A stretch of 64,000 nucleotides of DNA, from positions 2,713,748 to 2,777,747 of the forward strand of contig JASKMD010000012.1 of the NCBI GenBank assembly GCA_030144725.1, written 5' to 3'. The notes beneath the pieces were generated by a model. It saw only the letters and a list, made by a program, of their open reading frames with translations. It searched no databases and was not told the DNA's origin. The number at the start of each line of letters is the position of its first letter. Within the stretch, counting starts at the first letter, position 1. Position numbers and translations under genes: made by a program. This DNA comes from Haematococcus lacustris (lineage: Eukaryota > Chlorophyta > Chlorophyceae > Chlamydomonadales > Haematococcaceae). This document shows positions 23,106 to 33,700 of this stretch, in pieces.

Positions 23106-23782
23106 GCCACTCAGCCACCAGCTTCAGTCAACTCTGCCAACACCTCTGGACCCCTGGACATGCTCAGCCGAGCTGAGCTGGGTCACAGTGAAGTAGCGTG
23201 CAGTACAGTGGCCAAGCTGCACACATAACAAGGGCTAAGCAGCTTCGCAGATGCCACGTCTCTAGGGCGGGGCAAGAAGAAGCTGCCCGGCTTAAACATC
23301 CCTACCTTCGACGGCGCTGCGGCAACGCTCATGGTGCAACGGGGTGCTGCTTCTCAACGTTCTGGGTTCGTACATCATGTGCTCGCCCACTTCTCATCAT
23401 CATGTCATCCAAATGAATAGCAGATCACAGTGAGTACTATGTGTAGTAGTGAGCAGCAAAGCAGGTACGAGCAGCAAAGGCTGAACCAGGGTATCGATGG
23501 ACGCCTGGCTGGGTTAGGGTTAGGGTTAGGGTTAGGAATTAGAGTAAGGTTTTAAAATCTGTACAAATGTTGATGATGCTCTGGCAGGAGTAAGCGACCA
23601 CGTCCAACCATTGCCAGACGGCTTCAGCTGCAACAATAAGATTAGGAAGGGAACTGCATGAAGGTCACACCGGCGTTGCGCGAGACGACGCGCAGGACCT
23701 GAGTATTCCGGCTAGCCGACGCTGCTATCTGTAAGACTACGACGCTTGGATTTGAGCCGTGTGACTAGCAGGCTTCAACGAG
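23106..23782. promoter_or_regulatory. divergent intergenic region with (GGGTTA)n
   Basis: This lies between the GET4 start (-) and the CxxC gene (+) and probably holds both promoters. GGGTTA is repeated four times at about 23513-23537. No core promoter motif could be assigned. Confidence 0.4.
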
Positions 23783-24709
23783 ATGTACACTACAAGTAAC
23801 GACCTACCAGTGCTGCACTATAACAAGGACCTCAAGGCAGAAATTGTGTGCAAGACCAGCCCGGCGCCCCTCGCCAAAGTTCACCAGGTCGAATGGCGCA
23901 AGGTTATGGCTGGCGACCCCGTGGAGATCAACCCGTCCGTCGGCACAGGCTTCAAGGTTCGTCGCGCCACAAGCGCTGCGCTGCGCCCTTGCATGTCCTT
24001 GGACGAGTCCCATTGGTCTCCTTCCCCCCGCTGCCGGCCTGCTCTGTTTTACCCCCCTTCTCTCGGGCTGCGTTGACAGCCAATGTTACTGTGCTGCGCA
24101 AGTGACTGCAGGTCATGACTGTGGATGAGTGGGCAGAGCGCTGGAAGCCTAACCCTGACTTTCCAAGCTGCCTGGGGTGCAGCAGCAACAACACAAAGGA
24201 GCACTACTTCACACAGACATGGTGCAGGTGCGCAGCTCATGCAAGACAGTCATTGGACCAGTCTACCATGCAGCCAGGGAGCCAGCCATCATATTGCAAG
24301 ACCCAGGCTTGTGTTCGTCCCAGGCAGCGATCTGTACTCGCCATGCTGAATAGCATGATAGCCCTACACCACAGAGGCATGGCGCTGTTGTGTTCAAGCT
24401 CCCCTGACCTTGACACCCAGCCTGCTGACCCCCTTTCGGTTGCTGTGGTGGCTGGTCTGCAGAGGTCGCAAGTGGTGGCAGGCAGAGAGCCTCTGCCTGG
24501 ACTGCCACTCCTTCAGCTGGCGGGAGTACCACGACCCTGACTTTAAGACCCCGGAGCAGTGGGAAAAGGAGGAGTGGACGGCCCGCACCAAGGCTGAGAT
24601 GTTTGCCATGTTTCAAGCCAAGCAGCGCCAGGCCCAGGCAGCGGCGGGGGGGAGCGCTGCAGGCCAGCTGGCAACACCAGGGGAGCGGCAGCTGCTGCAG
24701 GCCGCATAG
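23783..24709 (+). CDS. uncharacterised protein with paired CxxC motifs
   Basis: Three exons join in phase: 23783-23956, 24112-24227 and 24463-24709 (stop TAG), giving 178 residues if translation starts at the ATG at 23783. The protein has an N-terminal mixed segment (LPVLHYNKDLKAEIVCK, VEWRKVMAGDPVEINPSVG), then VDEWAERWKPNPDFPSCLGC, KEHYFTQTWCRGRKWWQAES and LCLDCHSFSWREYHDPDF, and finally a charged helix with an Ala-rich tail. CLGC and CLDC about 35 residues apart could bind one zinc ion. The start is uncertain: an in-frame stop lies upstream near 23762, but a short upstream exon is possible. I do not recognise the family and assign no function. Confidence 0.65.
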
Positions 24710-24895
24710 CTGCTACTTCTGCAAGTGCCAGTGCCAGTGGCAGTGGGCAGCATGGTCACGATGATGAGGGGCAGGGTGACGGTCAGCGGTGCAAGGTCAC
24801 CTAGGATGATCAATAGCTGCTTTACTGCTAAACCTTGACGAGATGGCTTGGTTGCTGCTGCTGCCTTCCAACAGCTGCTGCACAGCCCCAGCTGC

Positions 24896-25075
24896 AGGCA
24901 ATGATGTAGGTGGTAGGCGCTCATGTGCCATGTGCACTGGGTTTACTCCACACAGCCCAATAACACCATTTGAGTCTGGCCACTAGTGGTCCCTCGTACA
25001 TTCCCGCTAGTGGCTGCTAGTGCCCACTACTGGTCCGGCTCAAATGGAGGCCCTAGTGGGGGACAAGGGGGCTGG
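24896..25075 (+). repeat. Fanzor-element 3' tail, solo copy E
   Basis: It has only the end of the tail: GGCAATGATGTAGGTGGTAG, the CTCCACACAGCCC block and the near-palindrome TTTGAGTCTGGCCACTAGTG ... CTACTGGTCCGGCTCAAA, then GGAGGCCCTAGTGGGGGACA. No Fanzor codons precede it. It abuts the 3' flank of the CxxC gene. Confidence 0.8.
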
Positions 25076-26149
25076 TGAGACAAGCTGGGTTTTGGGCTTT
25101 GGGTGACTCGCGTTCGTTGCGCTAATGCGCGAAGCTTCGCATCAATGTCGCACATGCAGCGATTGTCGTGTAATGCTGGTTACGGTGTTGATGGCTCGTC
25201 AGCAATGATAAATAAGTACGGGAGCTTGTCCCACCAGCCACATCAGGCCCGAGGCAGCAGCGGTGCAATGCCATAGTCATCACTACTGCCGCAAGCAAGA
25301 GCGTGTGCATGTGGTGCAGGAGGGGCTGGCAACGGGCACGAGGTGCTGCTAGGCAGGGCTGGAGGGTGTGAGATATGAGCCTCTGCCTTCTCGCCTTAGC
25401 CCCACCACTGGCACCACCACTGGCCTAAACTAACCACCATGCTGCTAACGCTGTGAAATGCTACATGCCAGTTTCTGCTGTAGGGGTGATAGGTGTAGGG
25501 GCTGTTGACCCAAAAAGAGATGGCTTCGTGGTGGCGTAACACCTCCTTGTCAGCCCAGTGGACGACATGTATCAACTATGGGTGGTTGTGGCATTACTGA
25601 TAGTCTTGTGACAGGACGCAATTCAGCCATACACATGCAACCAATAAGCTGACAGTGGCTATAGTTGGTCATCATCATCACATGGCATGTGTCAGGGCTG
25701 GAATTTAAGGCTATGCCTGAGAGGGTCTGGAGGGGGCTCAGGGAGGGTGGGTGGTCAGGGAGTAGCCCCCTCATGTCCAGCGCCACCTAAGCCAGTTTGC
25801 CTGAACCAATCACAATGCTGCTGCTGCCTCTGCTACCACCTGTGATGCTGCTGGCGCCTCTGCTGTTGTTGCTGCTGCTGCCGCTACTGCTGCCTTCCAG
25901 CTACGATCCAGTGGCCTGTCAGCTGCCGGCTTTGGCAGTTTGCACGGCACACAGCCCAGGCTTCTCCCCAGGCCAGCCAGGCCAGCAGACCGAAAGTTGC
26001 CAGCCTGCCTAATTTGGCACCTGCCCCGCTGGCAGCAGGGTGTCCAGCCTTCAGGTGCTGCCGTCTTGGCCCCAGCTGTGCTGCCTGACCCTTGCCCTGC
26101 TTCCCAGCCCCTGCCCTGCTACCTGCTGCTGCATCCTCCCCCTGCCAGC
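25076..26149. other. intergenic, no gene recognised
   Basis: CTG-rich stretches lie at 25810-25895, with no convincing coding segment. The end is the 3' flank of the uL6m gene on the minus strand. Confidence 0.4.
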
Positions 26150-27046
26150 TCACTTTGCTTTACGTGAGGAGCGCTGCTTGCTGCGCACCACCTCCCCCAC
26201 CAGCTGGATCCCGTTCCCTGTGTACACGCTGGGCTTCCGCACCGCCCTGATGCTCATCGCCAGCTGCTGCAGCCGCTCCAGCTGCAGACCATACAGGTAA
26301 GCCAGCGTCGGCTTCACGCAAAACGCTCGCACATCCGGAGGCAGGGGGTAGATCATGGGCTTGGGAAGCCCCACCCTCAACCTCAGGGCTGCGGTGGGCT
26401 GGGGGTGGGGGTAGGTGGGAGGGGTGTTGGCTGAGCTGTCCAGCTCATAGTGGCAGCGCTGCTTGGCCACCGGGGTGTCCACAGGTTCCATCCTGTACCC
26501 CACTCCCTTGACTGTGATGCCCAGGATGTAGCCCTGCAGCACGCCCTGGATGGCGCTCTCCAACTGAGCCGTGACGGAGGCTGCGGCGGCCTTGTCTGGG
26601 CTGGCTAGGAGCAGCAGGGGGCGGGGGGCCTGCCCTGGGGTGGTGGCAGGGACACTCACCAGCTGGCTGGCTACCAGGCCTGTGGGGTCTAGCTGCTGCA
26701 GGCTCAACTGGATGCTGCCTGCTTGCCCGGACAGGGTCAGCGCACCATCTCCTAGCTGGGCGCTCACGCCTTCAGGAAAGCGAAGCACGCTGTGCTGCAT
26801 CCTGATGCGTCCGCTGGCGGCACCAGGCACATCGTGTAGAACAGGCCAAGGGGAAGGCGGGGCACGGCCCATTTTGCGGGAATAGGGCACCATGTGCGCC
26901 TCGCGGCATTGGTGCTGCATGCTCCACTGCGCCGCGCTGGAAGGGTTGCAGAGACCGCTGGGAGCCGGCTGCTCCATTATCTGAGCACAACTTGTTGCGC
27001 TGAACGAGCTCCGGCACCATCGGCGTGCACACACCGCCAGGAACAT
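26150..27046 (-). CDS. mitochondrial large-subunit ribosomal protein uL6m
   Basis: A single-exon ORF of 298 codons with an ATG at 27046. The N-terminus (MFLAVCARRWCRSSFSATSC) is basic and Ser-rich with no acidic residue, like a mitochondrial presequence. The C-terminal half has the L6 signature order: QGYILGITVKGVGYRM, LRVGLPKPMIYPLPPDVRAF, LYGLQLERLQQLAMSIRAVR, then KPSVYTGNGIQLVGE and a basic SKQRSSRKAK tail. In the ribosome uL6 sits near the factor-binding site beside the sarcin-ricin loop. A plastid destination is less likely because plastid uL6 is usually shorter and closer to the bacterial form. The lack of introns contrasts with its neighbours. Confidence 0.8.
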   Translation of the reverse strand: MFLAVCARRWCRSSFSATSCAQIMEQPAPSGLCNPSSAAQWSMQHQCREAHMVPYSRKMGRAPPSPWPVLHDVPGAASGRIRMQHSVLRFPEGVSAQLGDGALTLSGQAGSIQLSLQQLDPTGLVASQLVSVPATTPGQAPRPLLLLASPDKAAAASVTAQLESAIQGVLQGYILGITVKGVGYRMEPVDTPVAKQRCHYELDSSANTPPTYPHPQPTAALRLRVGLPKPMIYPLPPDVRAFCVKPTLAYLYGLQLERLQQLAMSIRAVRKPSVYTGNGIQLVGEVVRSKQRSSRKAK

Positions 27047-27170
27047 AGTGGATCACATCATAAGCGCGGCGTGTGCCATCTTTACTCACTGCTGCTCCTT
27101 TGCGGAGACCTGTATTTTCGTAGTTTATGCCATGCCATGGTAAGTGTTTAGATTTCGGCAGTTTACGGGA

Positions 27171-27280
27171 CCAAGCAAAACTCATTCAACATGGAACAAC
27201 TTGTTTGACTGTGGGTTATCTCACTCAGCTACTCCAAACAAGTTGAAGCACCCTCGGTCATACCCTTGATGACTATAGCC
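27171..27280. repeat. dispersed repeat, also at 56912-57015
   Basis: AACTCATTCAACATGGAACA and about 80 following bases are nearly identical to 56922-57015. The repeat class is unknown. Confidence 0.75.
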
Positions 27281-27414
27281 CCCTTATCCCCCACTAGGGC
27301 CTCCATTTGAGCCGGACCAGTAGTGGCTACTAGCAGCCACTAGCGGGAATACTAGGGACCACTAGTGGCCCGACTCAAACGGTGTTAATGGGCTGTGTGG
27401 AGTAAACTCAGGCG
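27268..27414 (-). repeat. Fanzor-element 3' tail, solo copy F
   Basis: This is a reverse-orientation copy of the near-palindrome (CCATTTGAGCCGGACCAGTA ... CACTAGTGGCCCGACTCAAA) plus the adjoining GGGCTGTGTGGAGTAAACTC. Homology stops there. Confidence 0.8.
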
Positions 27415-27633
27415 TTCCCAACTACCTGAAAACCACCCCCCTGTGATAGGAAGCCCGTATCTCCGCAGCCACTCAGTCAAAAAAATATGTAAACAGTGCC
27501 TTAAGCAGAGGAGACTCAAAGCTACGAGATGGCCGACGCAGCAAAAACAATCTCGCTCTCAGCGGTGCTCAGTGCCTGCCCAGAGATCGACATTTGAATC
27601 CATGCGGTTTTGCCTCATGCGAGGCGCGCCACA

Positions 27634-28482
27634 CTAGCACGCTTCGCCACACCGTTGTTGCTGGCACCTGCAACGCGCAGCAGCAGTCGGAACATGATTT
27701 GATTTTGGCATGTGGACGCGACGACGGCAGTCGTAACGACTGGATACCAGTACTAGCATTTGGAGCTGCTGCTGGCGCAAGTGCATTACCGGCTGCTCTA
27801 CTACGCTAAACAAGGTGCTAGGTTCAGTACGTGGTGTTGTCTCACCTTGCTTTGCTGCCCTCGACTTGTTAGCTGCAGGTGCCTTACGCTTACGTGACGT
27901 GCTTGCCGCTGCCAGCTGTTGCTGCTGCTGAGGGGGTGCACCAGCAGGCACAGCCAGCTCAGGGATGGTGCCTGCAGGTGTCAGTTGCTGCTGAGGGGGC
28001 GCAGCTGCGGCGAGCTTCCCACGGATGTGGGTGCACACGTGGCTCTGTAGCTTGGGTACCCTCCAGCTCGTGTGTACCTCCTGCTTGTGAAACTGGAGGT
28101 AGGACTGAAGCTGCTTTCCTGTCATCTTCATTGCCTCCTCGACAGTTGTGTGGCCATAATCACGCCCCCCAAAGGCAAGGGCATGGGCCGCTGCAAGCCG
28201 CTCTTGGCACGCATGGTCACCCACATTAACCACAACCCTCCCCACCTTGTGCGCTGCATCTGTGATCAAGCGCTCTGCCTTTGCTGACCGCTGTGCTGCA
28301 GCTGCGGCATCCTCCTTACGCCGCACTTCAGCACGGAGCTGACCCATACGCTGCTGCAAATCATTAACATCCACAGTCTTCAAGGCCTCCTTGCATGTGC
28401 GCAGGGACATCAACTGCAGCAGAGCTGGCAGCTCCATGTACCTGCCACTACCATGCTTCAGCAGCTGCAACAAGGACTCCAC
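27634..28482 (-). CDS. unknown ORF with coiled-coil and Gln/Ala-rich C-terminus
   Basis: The minus frame is open from an in-frame stop near 28528 to 27634, and its first methionine-type codon is GTG at 28482, so an upstream exon is likely. Visible parts are SNAPVESLLQLLKHGSGRYM, a heptad-like segment (VNDLQQRMGQLRAEVRRKED), GRDYGHTTVEEAMKMTG, a Gln-rich linker and a basic SRKRKAPAANKSRAAK stretch like a nuclear signal. I do not recognise it. It lies between two Fanzor fragments and could be transposon-derived. Confidence 0.35.
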   Translation of the reverse strand: MESLLQLLKHGSGRYMELPALLQLMSLRTCKEALKTVDVNDLQQRMGQLRAEVRRKEDAAAAAQRSAKAERLITDAAHKVGRVVVNVGDHACQERLAAAHALAFGGRDYGHTTVEEAMKMTGKQLQSYLQFHKQEVHTSWRVPKLQSHVCTHIRGKLAAAAPPQQQLTPAGTIPELAVPAGAPPQQQQQLAAASTSRKRKAPAANKSRAAKQGETTPRTEPSTLFSVVEQPVMHLRQQQLQMLVLVSSRYDCRRRVHMPKSNHVPTAAARCRCQQQRCGEAC

Positions 28483-29159
28483 TGGGGCATTGGAGATGGG
28501 GCTCAGCCTGTGCCCTGCCCACCGCAGCCTTCATACCACTAGGGCAGTGGCGGTGGCCTGCCTGGGGAGAGCTGTTTAACGCCGTCAGATGGGCACGGAG
28601 AGCTTTGCTGGGCCTCTTGCCCATGGCTTGCAGGGGGTGGGAGAGAGTGGGAGTGGGTGGGAGGAGGGGAGGGCTGGAGAGCTGGTATGGGCGGGGATGG
28701 GCGGGGAGTAGGGCTAGGTGGACTGGAAGGGGGTGGTGAAAGGGGGTGCCAACTCATCATACACCTGCAGCCAACGATTGATGTGCCTTTGGAGTGGTCC
28801 CAATCATTGTGCGTCAATCCAATATCTTTGTTTCTTTGTTCTGGTAATGCACGTAAGAGTCATCTTGGACAAGAGTGTAGGGAGTTTGGCTGGAGCTCAG
28901 CGGCGGTGGCAAAAAGCAGCAAAGACGTTGGAGGGGGGGTGGATTTGCAAACCAGGCGCCCACCATTATAGCGATGTAGCGCTGCCGTCAACACTTAAGG
29001 GATTTTACACATCCTCGCCAAGCGGCCTGCACCATCAGGAAGCTCGCGCAGCCATGTTTGCTAGACTTCGGTGGTGTGCGCCGTGTCGGTGTCGTGCATC
29101 GCTAACGGATAGCCAAGGACGTAGCTTACCAGTGTAGCTAAACCCAGTGTACTGTAAAC
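28483..29159. other. G-rich intergenic DNA, no gene recognised
   Basis: GGGTGGGAG and GGGCGGGG runs lie at 28620-28745. No conserved coding segment. Confidence 0.4.
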
Positions 29160-29701
29160 CCAATGCACATGGCACATGAGCGCCTACCACCTACATTATT
29201 GCCTGACCCGGAGGGCTATTGCGTAGAGTTGCCATGACAAAACATGCGCTGATTGTAAGCTGATGACAGCTCAACAAAGAGGGGCACACACTACGGTGCC
29301 ACAGCAGGCTGCTACTCCTGGGCCTTGGGTGGCTTGTCTCGCAGCCGCTTGTAGCCCAGGCCAGGATACTCCTTGCCCTTGGCTGGCAGAGCTCCCTGCT
29401 CTGGCCAGTAACATAGCTCCAGCAGGTGCCACCTGCTCTCCCCAATGCGCTGCATGTTCAGTGCTGCATTGCAGTCCCTGTCCAGCCACCTGCCTGGCTG
29501 TGGTGCTGGCTTGGGTTTGGCAGCCTTTCCCTGGGCCTTGCCTTTGCCCTTGGTGGGCTGGGTGGGCTCAGCTGCCTGCTTAGCCTTGGTGCGCTTGCTG
29601 CGCTTGGCTGGCGGGGGAGTGCTGGGCCCTGGCTCTGAGGCTGCTGCTGGTGTGGCTGCCTGGCTGGTGCATGGGGGCTGTGGGGGCTTGCGGGGGGACA
29701 C
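29160..29701 (-). pseudogene. Fanzor C-terminal fragment, copy B (longest intact frame)
   Basis: The minus-strand ORF 29701-29312 has about 130 codons: a Pro/Ala linker (PSTPPPAKRSKRTKAKQAAE), then QPGRWLDRDCNAALNMQRIG, ESRWHLLELCYWPEQGALPA, KGKEYPGLGYKRLRDKPPK. It contains the RuvC-III motif DRDxNAALN without frame damage. The first two RuvC motifs and the recognition domains are absent; homology stops at 29701 against ATTACAGG repeats. The 3' tail (29160-29311) follows. Confidence 0.72.
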
Positions 29702-29788
29702 TACCGGATATAGGATTACAGGTACATTTACAGGTACAGGATTACATGTACATTTATAGGATTACAGGTACGTAGTAGTTAGTTCCGC
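29700..29788. repeat. GGATTACAGGTAC short repeats
   Basis: Imperfect TAGGATTACAGGTACATTTA units occur here and again at 30186-30273, on both sides of LINE copy C. Confidence 0.75.
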
Positions 29789-30185
29789 ATCAATCACATG
29801 GCACCACACCTGCTGAACAGACAGCTCTCTACAGAAGTTCGCACGAGCTTGACTAGGTTCAGGTTAGGCAACAGCGGTTTGGGGGTGGAGAAGGCTCGGT
29901 GACTTTCATTGATCGCACATGCACGAGATGCATAGAGGGGGTAGTGGATGACGCCATGCATTTCATCTTTGAGTGCACTGCCACGAGATCCATCAGGGAG
30001 CAGCCTGATTTTGCCATGTCTGTTCAAATCAATAATGAGAACTTGCATGACTTCATGTTGAGCCCATGTGCACCTTTGTTTGTGCACCTTGCTTTGAAGA
30101 GCGTTACAGAAAGTCCCGAACCCCTAGAGGGGGAGGGCGGCCAAGCAGCCTAACGGCTGATGGCTTAAGTGGTGTAAGCCACCTA
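29788..30185 (+). mobile_element. LINE retrotransposon, 3'-terminal copy C
   Basis: It encodes INHMAPHLLNRQLSTEVRTS, LTRFRLGNSGLGVEKAR and, after a small deletion that shifts frame, FIDRTCTRCIEGVVDDAMHF to the end of the ORF. The tail CGGCCAAGCAGCCTAACGG ... GTGTAAGCCACCTATCTAT matches copy B. AGGATTACAGGTACGTA plus TAGTTAGTTCCG lies on both sides (29758-29788 and 30243-30273), which fits another long target duplication. Confidence 0.8.
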
Positions 30186-30273
30186 TCTATAGGATTAAAG
30201 GCACATTATTAGGTATACAGGTATAATAATAGGTACATTTTTAGGATTACAGGTACGTACTAGTTAGTTCCGT

Positions 30274-30759
30274 TTTAATGCAAGCCCCTCCCTTGGCCTG
30301 TGGTGAAGAGCACGCAGGCTGATAGAGAGAGAAATGGGTCCAACGGCTCTCAAGTGAACACAGCAAAACTGCCTGACGGTTTGCGCAGTATAGTCCACCG
30401 CACCATGCACAAAACCATAGGGTTAGGCAACAATCAACAGACTGGCTTAAGCAAAGCCACAGGGGAACTCGCAAGGACGGAGACAGGGAGGACCAAGTCA
30501 CAAACACACGTTCTTACTTGACCGAGGTTTGTCCTACATTTCGTCCACATCATTTATTAGAAGCATGAATGTCCTTATTTGAGAGGCCCACAAGAGTCCC
30601 AAAGGGTGGTTGGTGGCAACTTAACGTTCTGATGGTAAATGCTACCAAGGCATGACGTGATGAGGACCCTCTATTGAGGCACAAAACAGCCCCCTTAGTA
30701 ACCTTAGGACCCATATACTAGGTACCTATTGATCCTGGAGCTATGAGGTGAGGAGGAGG
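30274..30759. other. intergenic, no feature recognised
   Basis: No conserved coding segment; 3' flank of the repeat-protein ORF on the minus strand. Confidence 0.4.
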
Positions 30760-33700
30760 TCAAGTGCAGCTATGCAGCCTGCAGCTGGGGCCGGGCACAA
30801 AATAGCACACCACAGTGGCCATACCCTTGAGCAGCAAGAGCCCAGTGTAGCTGAAGGCAAAGCGGGCTGCAAAGCCAGCCATCCCTGTGCAACTCCTCAA
30901 TCGCTTCACCCGCATGCGGTCAGGTAGAGAAGGAGCCATGGCCTGTATTGAGAATGATGCAAATGGGTGTGATGTCCCGGGACGATCGACAGCTGCTGCC
31001 GCTGCTGCTTGCACCACATGACGGCAGGCAGCGGCTGCGATGTTGGAAGCTGCTCGGGCAGCTGCTGCTGCCTCTGCTGCCACTGCTGCTTGCACCACAT
31101 GACGGCAGGCAGCGGCTGCGATGTTGGAAGCTGCTCGGGCAGCTGCTGCTGCCTCTGCTGCCACTGCTGCTTGCACCACATGACGGCAGGCAGCGGCTGC
31201 GATGTTGGAAGCTGCTCGGGCAGCTGCTGCTGCCTCTGCTGCCACTGCTGCTTGCACCACATGACGGCAGGCAGCGGCTGCGATGTTGGAAGCTGCTCGG
31301 GCAGCTGCTGCTGCCTCTGCTGCCACTGCTGCTTGCACCACATGACGGCAGGCAGCGGCTGCGATGTTGGAAGCTGCTCGGGCAGCTGCTGTTGCCTCTG
31401 CTGCCACTGCTGCTTGCACCACATGACGGCAGGCAGCGGCTGCGATGTTGGAAGCTGCTCGGGCAGCTGCTGCTGCCTCTGCTGCCACTGCTGCTTGCAC
31501 CACATGACGGCAGGCAGCGGCTGCGATGTTGGAAGCTGCTCGGGCAGCTGCTGCTGCCTCTGCTGCCACTGCTGCTTGCACCACATGACGGCAGGCAGCG
31601 GCTGCGATGTTGGAAGCTGCTCGGGCAGCTGCTGCTGCCTCTGCTGCCACTGCTGCTTGCACCACATGACGGCAGGCAGCGGCTGCGATGTTGGAAGCTG
31701 CTCGGGAAGCTGCTGCTGCCTCTGCTGCCACTGCTGCTTGCACCACGTGACGGCAGGCGGCGGCTGCGATGTTGGAAGCTGCTCGGGCAGCTGCTGCTGC
31801 CTCTGCTGCCACTGCTGCTTGCACCACATGACGGCAGGCAGCGGCTGCGATGTTGGAAGCTGCTCGGGCAGCTGCTGCTGCCTCTGCTGCCACTGCTGCT
31901 TGCACCACATGACGGCAGGCAGCGGCTGCGATGTTGGAAGCTGCTCGGGCAGCTGCTGCTGCCTCTGCTGCCACTGCTGCTTGCACCACATGACGGCAGG
32001 CAGCGGCTGCGATGTTGGAAGCTGCTCGGGCAGCTGCTGCTGCCTCTGCTGCCACTGCTGCTTGCACCACATGACGGCAGGCAGCGGCTGCGATGTTGGA
32101 AGCTGCTCGGGCAGCTGCTGCTGCCTCTGCTGCCACTGCTGCTTGCACCACATGACGGCAGGCAGCGGCTGCGATGTTGGAAGCTGCTCGGGCAGCTGCT
32201 GCTGCCTCTGCTGCCACTGCTGCTTGCACCACATGACGGCAGGCGGCGGCTGCGATGTTGGAAGCTGCTCGGGCAGCTGCTGCCTCCTCTGCTGCCACTG
32301 CTGCTTGCACCACATGACGGCAGGCAGCGGCTGCGATGTTGGAAGCTGCTCGGGCAGCTGCTGCTGCCTCTGCTGCCACTGCTGCTTGCACCACGTGACG
32401 GCAGGCGGCGGCTGCGATGTTGGAAGCTGCTCGGGCAGCTGCTGCTGCCTCTGCTGCCACTGCTGCTTGCACCACATGACGGCAGGCGGCGGCTGCGATG
32501 TTGGAAGCTGCTCTGGCAGCTGCCGCTGCCTCTGCTGCCACTGCTGCTTGCACCACATGACGGCAGGCAGCGGCTGCGATGTTGGAAGCTGCTCGGGCAG
32601 CTGCTGCTGCCTCTGCTGCCACTGCTGCTTGCACCACATGACGGCAGGCAGCGGCTGCGATGTTGGAAGCTGCTCGGGCAGCTGCTGCTGCCTCTGCTGC
32701 CACTGCTGCTTGCACCACATGACGGCAGGCGGCGGCTGCGATGTTGGAAGCTGCTCGGGCAGCTGCTGCTGCCTCTGCTGCCACTGCTGCTTGCACCACA
32801 TGACGGCAGGCAGCGGCTGCGATGTTGGAAGCTGCTCGGGCAGCTGCTGCTGCCTCTGCTGCCACTGCTGCTTGCACCACATGACGGCAGGCAGCGGCTG
32901 CGATGTTGGAAGCTGCTCTGGCAGCTGCCGCTGCCTCTGCTGCCACTGCTGCTTGCACCACATGACGGCAGGCGGCGGCTGCGATGTTGGAAGCTGCTCG
33001 GGCAGCTGCTGCTGCCTCTGCTGCCACTGCTGCTTGCACCACATGACGGCAGGCGGCGGCTGCGATGTTGGAAGCTGCTCTGGCAGCTGCCGCTGCCTCT
33101 GCTGCCACTGCTGCTTGCACCACATGACGGCAGGCAGCGGCTGCGATGTTGGAAGCTGCTCGGGCAGCTGCTGCTGCCTCTGCTGCCACTGCTGCTTGCA
33201 CCACATGACGGCAGGCAGCGGCTGCGATGTTGGAAGCTGCTCGGGCAGCTGCTGCTGCCTCTGCTGCCACTGCTGCTTGCACCACATGACGGCAGGCGGC
33301 GGCTGCGATGTTGGAAGCTGCTCGGGCAGCTGCTGCTGCCTCTGCTGCCACTGCTGCTTGCACCACATGACGGCAGGCAGCGGCTGCGATGTTGGAAGCT
33401 GCTCGGGCAGCTGCTGCTGCCTCTGCTGCCACTGCTGCTTGCACCACATGACGGCAGGCAGCGGCTGCGATGTTGGAAGCTGCTCGGGCAGCTGCTGCAG
33501 CTTGGGCGCTTTTGATGCTTTTGAACGGACTTTGTGCCATTGCTGAGTTGCGACGACCAGGAGTTCCGGGCTGAGCATCAGGAGGGGCAGCTCGTAGAGC
33601 CAGGTCTTGCGCCCACACAGCAGCATTGTCATGCCACACCAGGCTGGTACTGCATGGCTGCATGGCCACCATGGAGTAGGGTAGGGCCAAGGCTGAGCTA

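Noticed and set aside
22854..23228. Plus-strand 124-codon ORF opposite GET4 exon 1
   Set aside because: The minus strand there encodes the conserved GET4 N-terminus with clean splice sites; the plus frame has no family features.
30948..33546. Plus-strand ORFs of 845-855 codons across the 81-bp array
   Set aside because: They are open only because the unit has no stop in these frames. Recurrent variants change residues in them but are silent in the minus 30760-33801 frame.
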